64,000 bases of DNA from Anaerolineales bacterium (GTDB lineage: Bacteria; Chloroflexota; Anaerolineae; Anaerolineales; Villigracilaceae). Within the stretch, counting starts at the first letter, position 1, and each line of letters opens with the position of its first letter. Position numbers and translations under genes: made by a program. The notes beneath the pieces are model-generated. The model was not told where the DNA came from and searched no databases. It was given only the letters and a program-made list of their open reading frames with translations. Below are positions 58,477-64,000 of the stretch, piece after piece. The stretch is from NCBI GenBank assembly GCA_020634885.1, contig JACKAW010000002.1, positions 434,001-498,000 of the forward strand. The letters are read 5' to 3'.

Positions 58477-59169
58477 CTATTGTACTGGTGCGTCTTCTAC
58501 TGCGAATTCAAGCGTATCAAGGATGGCGTTGAATTCCTCGGTAATTAATGGGTGCATTTCAGAAGTGTTGGTGGCAAATGCGAACATAACCCCTTTTCTA
58601 TTGGTTACAAAAATAACGAGTTGTGCATAAATACCATCATATGCCATGCTTACGACCAAAACCTCTTTGCCGTTCTTGTGGACGATGTATGCGTCTTCAA
58701 TACCTTCAGCGTCTTGTGCGATTCCAGCCATGGTGGAAAGCGGAATTAAGCCAGCGCCAGGGAATAAATGAATCTCTGCCATGGCGAAAACATTCATAAA
58801 GATGCCGTTTGCATAGTGCGTTGGGTCCATTTCCAACCCCAGCAACAGCGGATAAAAATCCTGGTCCTCTTCAGTGGGCGGCAGAACCGTTTCATCAATG
58901 GGAAGTTGGTATTCCTCGATTACGGTTCGAAATTCTTGCAACTCGGCTTCGGTGGGTGGCAGTAGGACAGGGTGCCAGCCATCGGACATGACGAATTGAT
59001 ACCCATCTGTGGCGTTGCTGATGATGGACGTGCCGTCCGGTTGAGGTTGAATGACTAAATTATCACGGGGAGCATTTTCCGCCTGGGGAGAGGCAGATAC
59101 GAGCAAAAGCGCAAAAATCGCGATGACTTGCAGGGGAAGATGTCGAAAGATGGCTTTTTTAGTAAGCAT
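58477..59169 (-). CDS. Exported protein of unknown function
   Basis: 230 residues. A signal peptide (about 1-30, LPLQVIAIFALLLVSASPQA) precedes a secreted alpha/beta domain with DGYQFVMSDGWHPVLLPPTE, AGLIPLSTMAGIAQDAEGIE and MHPLITEEFNAILDTLEF. The layout resembles surface-bound proteins with a PsbP/Mog1-like fold (inference). It lies 18 nt after the PPOX gene. Confidence 0.65.
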   Translation of the reverse strand: MLTKKAIFRHLPLQVIAIFALLLVSASPQAENAPRDNLVIQPQPDGTSIISNATDGYQFVMSDGWHPVLLPPTEAELQEFRTVIEEYQLPIDETVLPPTEEDQDFYPLLLGLEMDPTHYANGIFMNVFAMAEIHLFPGAGLIPLSTMAGIAQDAEGIEDAYIVHKNGKEVLVVSMAYDGIYAQLVIFVTNRKGVMFAFATNTSEMHPLITEEFNAILDTLEFAVEDAPVQ

Positions 59170-59187
59170 GATTTTATTTCCTTTGCT

Positions 59188-59613
59188 TTATTCCGAGGCA
59201 TTCATCCACGGACCCACGCCTTCGATGCGGGTCACTTGGATGCGAGTCACATACCCTGGCGGGGGATTTTCCATCGGTGGGAATTTGGCATCGGGGGCGA
59301 TGTAGATGCGGGCGAGTTTTTGCAGCAATTCCGGTGCGCCACCCTCGGTGATCCGCGCTTCGCCGTAGAGGACGGCGTATTCTGTCAGTTTGTAGTCGCT
59401 TTTGGTGGGTGCTTCAATGGAAATGACCACTCGCGGGTCACGCTCAATGTTGCGGACTTTCTGGTTGCGCGGCAAATGGGCGCAGACGATCTCGTCATTT
59501 TCGATGCCGATCCACACAATGGTGACATGCGGACTGCCATCTTTGTTCATGGTGACGAGGTGCGCATCGCGTCCGGTTTTGATCAGGTCAATGAGAGGTT
59601 GGGGAAGTTTCAT
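59188..59613 (-). CDS. PPOX-class (F420/FMN-dependent) oxidoreductase
   Basis: 141 residues from ATG at 59613; an in-frame upstream extension adds a short unconserved piece. The split beta-barrel is visible: HLVTMNKDGSPHVTIVWI, CAHLPRNQKVRNIERDPRVV and YAVLYGEARITEG. The pattern matches the TIGR03618-type family, which uses F420 or FMN. Substrate unknown. Confidence 0.83.
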   Translation of the reverse strand: MKLPQPLIDLIKTGRDAHLVTMNKDGSPHVTIVWIGIENDEIVCAHLPRNQKVRNIERDPRVVISIEAPTKSDYKLTEYAVLYGEARITEGGAPELLQKLARIYIAPDAKFPPMENPPPGYVTRIQVTRIEGVGPWMNASE

Positions 59614-59701
59614 GGATTTTCTTTGACGTAATTTTAAGCAAGGGCGATCAAAAATATTATACGTCAACTACTTTTTATAATAGACCTCTTGCAAAAGTCC
59701 A

Positions 59702-59861
59702 CATGGCTTTCTCAAAGTCTAAAAATCTTAATGCGAAAAGCGCGAATAAGGCGAATTTCGCAAATCAACATTTTTTTTCGCGTCATTCGCCCCATTTGCG
59801 ACATTCGCGTTAAGCCTTTGGTCACTTTTCAAAGATGGTCAATCCACTTTGAGAAAGCCAT
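59702..59861. mobile_element. MITE-like palindromic element, copy 3
   Basis: ATGGCTTTCTCAAAGT (59703-59718) and ACTTTGAGAAAGCCAT (59846-59861) are perfect inverted arms. The 9-bp AAAAGTCCA flanks both sides exactly (59693-59701 and 59862-59870), a perfect target-site duplication. The core GCGTCATTCGCCCCATTTGCGACATTCGCGTTAAGCC-type palindrome matches copy 1. It is in the gene-free stretch 59614-60166. Confidence 0.8.
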
Positions 59862-59868
59862 AAAAGTC

Positions 59869-59886
59869 CATGGCTGTAGCAAAGTC
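59869..59886. repeat. Orphan end of a copy-1-type element
   Basis: CATGGCTGTAGCAAAGTC is identical to the left end of copy 1 (733-750) but has no matching second end nearby. It abuts copy 3's target-site duplication. Confidence 0.6.
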
Positions 59887-59931
59887 GAATGACAAAATGG
59901 AAACACAAGCAAAAGGCTTAAAAATGCAAAA

Positions 59932-59987
59932 GGACTCCGAATGTTCTACTTTCGGCAACGTTACCTGAAGTAGAACTTCAGGAATCC
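59932..59987. repeat. Imperfect palindrome GGACTCCGAATGTTCTACTT
   Basis: GGACTCCGAATGTTCTACT pairs with AGTAGAACTTCAGGAATCC with four mismatches. In the same gene-free stretch; to its right (60112-60150) are CTTCATC-type low-complexity units. Confidence 0.5.
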
Positions 59988-60153
59988 AAATCACGCGAAA
60001 GTCAATCATAGGTCAGGTTATGTGCCGGTAGAATATTTGGGGTTCGTAAAAAAATAACTTCCCGCGCCTTTAATAAACTTTACTTGCATACTATCCTAAT
60101 GAAACTGTAATCAATTCATCCTTCATCCTTCAAAATTCATCATTTCAAACGGG

Positions 60154-60159
60154 TATAAT
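60154..60159 (+). promoter_or_regulatory. -10 box of a leaderless-type promoter
   Basis: GGG-TATAAT lies 7 nt before the ATG at 60167. Confidence 0.6.
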
Positions 60160-60166
60160 CGCCCGC

Positions 60167-60529
60167 ATGGAATTTTTCTTTCCCGAAGATAACCTTGTTC
60201 GTGCTGTTCCTGAAGAGACGCACATTCAAACCTTGAACGCAGAAGCCTACCCGGACGGGCGCCGTGTGCGTGTGAATATTGATATTACCCCCTTTCAAAA
60301 ACGCCCTCATATTGAAGTGACGCTTAATGACGGCGAAGGGGAAGAAGTTGCCTCCACCAGTTTTGTAGAGCCAATGAGTTGGAAGCTCGAATTCACCATG
60401 CATATTCGCGGTGAAATTCGTAACCCATATACCTTGAATGCAAAACTGTACTATCCCGATGATGGTCCATCCGATGAACCTCGTTCGATCACGTTCGAAG
60501 TAAATCCTCCTGTAGAGACTGCTGAATAA
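60167..60529 (+). CDS. Small beta-sandwich-like protein
   Basis: 120 residues, no signal peptide. Alternating strands: RRVRVNIDITPFQKRPHIEV, SWKLEFTMHIRG and YTLNAKLYYPDDGPSDEPR suggest an Ig-like fold. No recognised family; no catalytic motif. It precedes the TolB-like lipoprotein gene by 5 nt and is likely co-transcribed with it. Confidence 0.6.
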   Translation: MEFFFPEDNLVRAVPEETHIQTLNAEAYPDGRRVRVNIDITPFQKRPHIEVTLNDGEGEEVASTSFVEPMSWKLEFTMHIRGEIRNPYTLNAKLYYPDDGPSDEPRSITFEVNPPVETAE

Positions 60530-60534
60530 ATTTC

Positions 60535-62400
60535 ATGAATCTTGCTTCATCGTCTGTTCGCGTGAAGATGTTTTCAGTTACCGTATTGGCGGCGCTCTTG
60601 TTTGGAGCGTGTAGCCAGTCTGATGGACAGGAACAGCCCACACCTGAGTCTGAGGCGCAAATTCCAGTGGTGCAGGGTACGGCTACACAGCGTCCCATTT
60701 TGCCGGGGAGCGAAACCGCTTACCTTTCCATCGAAGAGAATGGGTATGCTCATTTATTTCTGTATCGTTCGGCAGATATTGGTTTGATGCGCATTACAGC
60801 CGGTGAATGGAACGATACCTCGCCTGCTTTCGACCCAGCCCGCACACGGCTTGCCTTTGCTTCAGACCGTGATGGCGATTGGGATCTGTATGTGATGGAC
60901 TTGAAAAGCGGAGAGATCAAGCAGGTTACTAATTCTTTTCAATATGACTCTTCGCCTTCGTGGTCGCCAGATGGGCAATGGCTGGCGTTTGAAACCTATG
61001 TGAACGATAACCTTGAGGTTGGCGTGGTGAATGTGGATACGGGCGAGATCGTGCCACTGACTCAACACCCCGCTTCTGACCATTCTCCTGCCTGGGCGCC
61101 CGATGGACGCCATGTTGCCTTCATCTCCAACCGCGGCGGCGATAGTGATGTATGGCTCGCCAACCTCGACCTTGCCGGTGACGAGCGCTACACCAACCTG
61201 AGCAACACGCCTTTTGCTTCTGAAAATAACCCGCTTTGGAATTACAACGGTTCACAGTTGTTGTGGTCTTCCATTTCACAAACGGTCGGCTTTAGCGGTT
61301 TGTATGTTTGGACGGCAGCTACTCCAGACCGCGCTGCCTATTGGGTGGGGGATGGCGGCATTGGCACATGGAACGAATCTGCGGCGCAGGTTTTGGCGGC
61401 GGTGAATACGCCCAACCAAACCTACCTTACTTTATATGATCTGGAAGGAAATGTATTGCAGCCTTCCCAACCTCTCAGCGGACGTGTGCGCGGCATGGCA
61501 TGGGGCGCTGCGCCTCTTGCCGACCCGCTGCCTGATTCGTGGACCCAAGCCTCTCAACAGCCTCGGCTTTCGCTTTGGTCGCCGGTGGTGACGCCCGCTG
61601 GCGATGTTCCCGATGGGCGTTTTTCTGTGGTGCCGCTTGAGAATATGCAAATTCCATCGGCGCAATTGCACGATCTGGTAGATGAATCTTTTACGGCGTT
61701 GCGTCAGCGTGTTTCACAAGATGCCGGTTGGGATGTGCTTGCGAGTTTGGAGAATGCTTTTGTTCCGCTAACCACCAGCCTTGAACCCGGCTTTGAAAGC
61801 GACTGGCTCTACACGGGGCGCGGGTTTGCCGTCAATTCGTTGATGTCTAATGCGGGTTGGATGGTTGTCCTGCGTGAAGATATTGGCTCTCAAACCTATT
61901 GGCATGTTTACATCCGCTGTGCTGTGCAGGATGGTTCGTTAGGCGAGCCCATTCATAACGCGCCGTGGAATCTCAATGCACGCTACGACCTTGATCCGCG
62001 CACCTATGAACAAGGCGGCGATTATGCCCCCGTCCCTGCCGGGTATTGGGTAGACCTGACCTCCCTTGCTCAAGCCTATGGTTGGGAGCGCGTTCCGGCG
62101 TTGCCGACATGGCGTACATATTACAAAGGCGCGCGCTTTACAACCTTCGTCCAAACCGGCGGGCTGACGTGGGACCAAGCCATGCGTGAACTTTACCCCA
62201 TCGAAGCGATTTCCACGCCCACGCGTGTGTTCCTGCCCACATTAACGCCAACCACTACAGCCACACTCACACCGACCATAAGACCCACGCGCACGCCGCG
62301 TATGACGCTTACCCCGAGCCTTACGCCGTCGATTACACCTACACCCTCCGAAACACCCGCGCCGACCTTCACGCCCACCCCGCCAACGGTTATTCCGTAA
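60535..62400 (+). CDS. TolB-like (WD40/PD40) lipoprotein
   Basis: 621 residues. Signal peptide with lipobox LFGAC (Cys about 26). A beta-propeller of PD40 repeats (about 60-280) is visible in ARTRLAFASDRDGDWDLYVM, YDSSPSWSPDGQWLAFETYV and DGRHVAFISNRGGDSDVWLA. A second globular domain (about 350-550) follows, then a Thr/Pro tail (RPTRTPRMTLTPSLTPSITP) typical of Anaerolineae surface proteins. Its stop overlaps the start of the next gene. Envelope role; substrate unknown. Confidence 0.82.
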   Translation: MNLASSSVRVKMFSVTVLAALLFGACSQSDGQEQPTPESEAQIPVVQGTATQRPILPGSETAYLSIEENGYAHLFLYRSADIGLMRITAGEWNDTSPAFDPARTRLAFASDRDGDWDLYVMDLKSGEIKQVTNSFQYDSSPSWSPDGQWLAFETYVNDNLEVGVVNVDTGEIVPLTQHPASDHSPAWAPDGRHVAFISNRGGDSDVWLANLDLAGDERYTNLSNTPFASENNPLWNYNGSQLLWSSISQTVGFSGLYVWTAATPDRAAYWVGDGGIGTWNESAAQVLAAVNTPNQTYLTLYDLEGNVLQPSQPLSGRVRGMAWGAAPLADPLPDSWTQASQQPRLSLWSPVVTPAGDVPDGRFSVVPLENMQIPSAQLHDLVDESFTALRQRVSQDAGWDVLASLENAFVPLTTSLEPGFESDWLYTGRGFAVNSLMSNAGWMVVLREDIGSQTYWHVYIRCAVQDGSLGEPIHNAPWNLNARYDLDPRTYEQGGDYAPVPAGYWVDLTSLAQAYGWERVPALPTWRTYYKGARFTTFVQTGGLTWDQAMRELYPIEAISTPTRVFLPTLTPTTTATLTPTIRPTRTPRMTLTPSLTPSITPTPSETPAPTFTPTPPTVIP

Positions 62401-63479
62401 TGTCTGTAAAACGTCTTCTTGCTTCCGCTTTCCTTTTGCTTCTTGCGGCTTGCTCGAACCCTTTGATGGGTGCCCAGCCCACAGAGGTGATTCCGTTTGA
62501 TGCGCTGGAACAACCCCAAACTGATTCAGAGGCGTTGATCACTCCCTCGCCGCAGCCTTTTCAATTCAGCCTTCCCACTCCGGGCGCAGAGCCAATCACA
62601 AACTGGCGTCCGCCGCTTTACCCTGTGCCTTGGGCGGTGGGTCCCTACGATCATTTTTATTTCACACGCCCCATCGCTGCCGACCAAAAGAACTGGCCCA
62701 CAGCAGATTATCGCTACGGCGGAATTTTTTTTGGGCGTAACATCGTTCATACCGGCGTGGATATTCCCTCGCCCGAAGGGACACCCATTATGGCGGCAGG
62801 ACCCGGCACGGTCGTTTGGGCAGGCTGGGGCTTGTTCCGCGAAACGCCAGATGACCGTACTGACCCGTACGGTCTGGCGGTTGCCATTCGTCATGATTTT
62901 GGTTTTAACGACCAGCAGTTGTTTACCGTGTATGCCCACATGAGCGAGATGAATGTGATCGTGGGTCAGCATGTGGAAACCGGTGAAGTCATCGGCTTTG
63001 TTGGCAGTACCGGCGCAACTACAGGACCGCATGTGCATTTTGAAGTACGCTTTCCAAGCAATTCTTTTTTCTACACCTATAACCCCGAGTTGTGGATCGC
63101 CCCTCCGCAGGGTTGGGGAGTCTTGGCTGGGCGTATCATGAATGAAAAAGGGGAGCCGCTTCAACAAATGGAACTTTTGGTAGCGCCGGAAAACGCATCG
63201 CGAACGTTTACGGCTCGAACCTACGGAAAAAAAGGGGCGATCAACTCAGACCCCTACTACCAGGAGAATTTTGTGCTCGGCGACCTGCCAGCAGGGATCT
63301 ATAAAGTTACGTTCAAATATGACGATATTCGTATGCAAACTTGGGTGGAGATCTTCCCCGGACAGGTAACCTACTTTACCTACAAGCATGAAGAAGGGTT
63401 TACAGTGGCGCCGCCGCCCGCACCCGAATTGGATTTTGTACCTGAAAATCTGCCCGCCACACCCACCTCTGTGCCATAA
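62400..63479 (+). CDS. M23-family metallopeptidase lipoprotein
   Basis: 359 residues. Lipobox LLAAC (Cys near 18). The LytM/M23 domain (about 105-230) shows VHTGVDIPSPEGTPIMAAGP (HxxxD), YAHMSEMNVIVG and TTGPHVHFEVRF (HxH). The C-terminal domain (about 240-330, VLAGRIMNEKGEPLQQMELL) is a carboxypeptidase-regulatory-like fold. It cleaves peptide crosslinks or activates cell-wall amidases. The first base is shared with the preceding stop (TAATG). Confidence 0.88.
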   Translation: MSVKRLLASAFLLLLAACSNPLMGAQPTEVIPFDALEQPQTDSEALITPSPQPFQFSLPTPGAEPITNWRPPLYPVPWAVGPYDHFYFTRPIAADQKNWPTADYRYGGIFFGRNIVHTGVDIPSPEGTPIMAAGPGTVVWAGWGLFRETPDDRTDPYGLAVAIRHDFGFNDQQLFTVYAHMSEMNVIVGQHVETGEVIGFVGSTGATTGPHVHFEVRFPSNSFFYTYNPELWIAPPQGWGVLAGRIMNEKGEPLQQMELLVAPENASRTFTARTYGKKGAINSDPYYQENFVLGDLPAGIYKVTFKYDDIRMQTWVEIFPGQVTYFTYKHEEGFTVAPPPAPELDFVPENLPATPTSVP

Positions 63480-63510
63480 ATTTCAAACTCAAAACAAGGT
63501 TGTAAATCTC

Positions 63511-63538
63511 TTGACGTTTAGAACAACTGTGCTATACT
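63511..63538 (+). promoter_or_regulatory. recA promoter with LexA-like operator
   Basis: TTGACG (63511-63516), 16-bp spacer, TATACT (63533-63538). TTAGAACAACTGTGCTAT (63518-63535) overlaps the spacer and matches the two operators at 45300-45350 except for GTGC in place of GTTC. Confidence 0.7.
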
Positions 63539-63612
63539 CTCGACAACTTAACCCAATAAACCCTTGTATCTCTTGAAATCGATGTGGTTAAGCAAAAAGG
63601 AGAATTTTACTC

Positions 63613-64000
63613 ATGGCAAGAAAAGCCCGTGCCGCTGCTACAGAAGCAGCCCCCTCAAATGTAGAAAATGCCAAACGCGCCGTTTTGGATAAAGCTGTCG
63701 GCGATATTTTAAAACGTTATGGAGATGGCTCCATCATGCGCCTGGGTGAAGCCCATGCCATGGTCACCGAAATTATCCCCACCGGCTCGCTCTCGCTCGA
63801 TATTGCCTTAGGTGTTGGCGGCGTTCCGCGTGGGCGCGTGGTAGAAATTTACGGACCAGAATCTTCGGGTAAAACCACCCTTTGTTTACACATTGTCGCC
63901 GAAGCTCAAAAGAGTGGCGGCACTGCAGCCTTTATTGATATGGAACACGCGCTCGACCCCGTCTATGCTGCCCGCCTCGGTGTGGATATTGACAACCTGC
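63613..64000 (+). CDS. recA: RecA recombinase, 3' end outside window
   Basis: The first 129 codons are present. AGGAG precedes the ATG at 63613. KRYGDGSIMRLGEAHA and IPTGSLSLDIALGVGGVPRG are the RecA N-terminus; Walker A is GPESSGKTTLC and IDMEHALDPVYAARLGVD follows. It drives homologous recombination and LexA self-cleavage. The promoter carries a LexA-like box. Confidence 0.97.
   Translation, partial: MARKARAAATEAAPSNVENAKRAVLDKAVGDILKRYGDGSIMRLGEAHAMVTEIIPTGSLSLDIALGVGGVPRGRVVEIYGPESSGKTTLCLHIVAEAQKSGGTAAFIDMEHALDPVYAARLGVDIDNL

Noticed and set aside
59690..59700. CTCTTGCAAAAGTC as an insertion-sequence end
   Set aside because: Similar ends occur in some insertion sequences, but no second end or transposase is near, and the bases are already explained as the target duplication of copy 3.

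Overview
The window most likely comes from a Chloroflexota bacterium, probably class Anaerolineae. This rests on gene content and style, not on a marker tree. The signs are exported proteins ending in Pro/Thr-rich tails, a TGS-uridine kinase fusion, chelatase-type AAA+/VWA genes in a non-photosynthetic setting, many intergenic palindromes, and several genes whose -10 box lies only 6-10 nt before the ATG. It is chromosomal housekeeping DNA. I found no rRNA, tRNA, CRISPR array, prophage or transposase gene.

Layout. 1-0.7 kb: Rrf2 regulator and a small membrane protein. 1-6.6 kb: a PadR-headed minus-strand operon with a DUF1295/ICMT-like membrane methyltransferase, a DUF2269 protein, a CrtI-like FAD enzyme with an extra C-terminal domain, and an Lnt-like acyltransferase. 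6.7-12.9 kb: plus-strand glpD, GT2, histidine phosphatase, ketopantoate reductase-like and nucleoside kinase genes. 12.9-21.8 kb: minus-strand redox enzymes, DUF92, PH/DUF3592 membrane proteins, a ProRS-like protein without a catalytic core, bactofilin, fabI, 3-methyladenine glycosylase and a sugar epimerase. 22-30.6 kb: cold-shock protein, then minus-strand DEAD helicase, two EamA transporters, GT4, QueD-like, K+/H+ antiporter, ComB-like, Zn-dehydrogenase and PilZ genes. 30.7-33.6 kb: PIG-L, greA, lysS. 33.7-37.7 kb: AT-rich TPR genes and a tandem paralogue pair. 37.8-43.6 kb: kynureninase, META lipoprotein, TsnR-like rRNA methyltransferase, RluA, two-component system. 43.6-45.4 kb: lytic transglycosylase and Pro/Gln-rich membrane protein behind a promoter with two SOS-like operators. 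45.7-54.2 kb: FAD oxidase, NYN/LOTUS protein, chelatase pair, S1 protein, dipeptidase. 54.2-58 kb: DUF1015, serA and divergent serC. 58-64 kb: exported and membrane proteins, PPOX enzyme, TolB-like and M23 lipoproteins, and the start of recA.

Strongest observations. (1) The chelatase AAA+ and VWA genes join into one ~689-residue frame through a -1 shift at an A9 run with a slippery heptamer and an immediate stop. (2) A TTAGAAC-N4-GTTCTAA palindrome occurs twice in the promoter of a membrane-protein/transglycosylase pair, and a variant sits between the -35 and -10 of recA, which suggests a LexA regulon with a cell-envelope output. (3) A family of ~160-bp MITE-like palindromes has terminal inverted repeats, target-site duplications and end sequences that change in a compensating way. 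(4) There is a prolyl-tRNA synthetase relative without its aminoacylation core. (5) A methyltransferase matches the thiostrepton-resistance family. (6) Leaderless-type promoters recur across the window.
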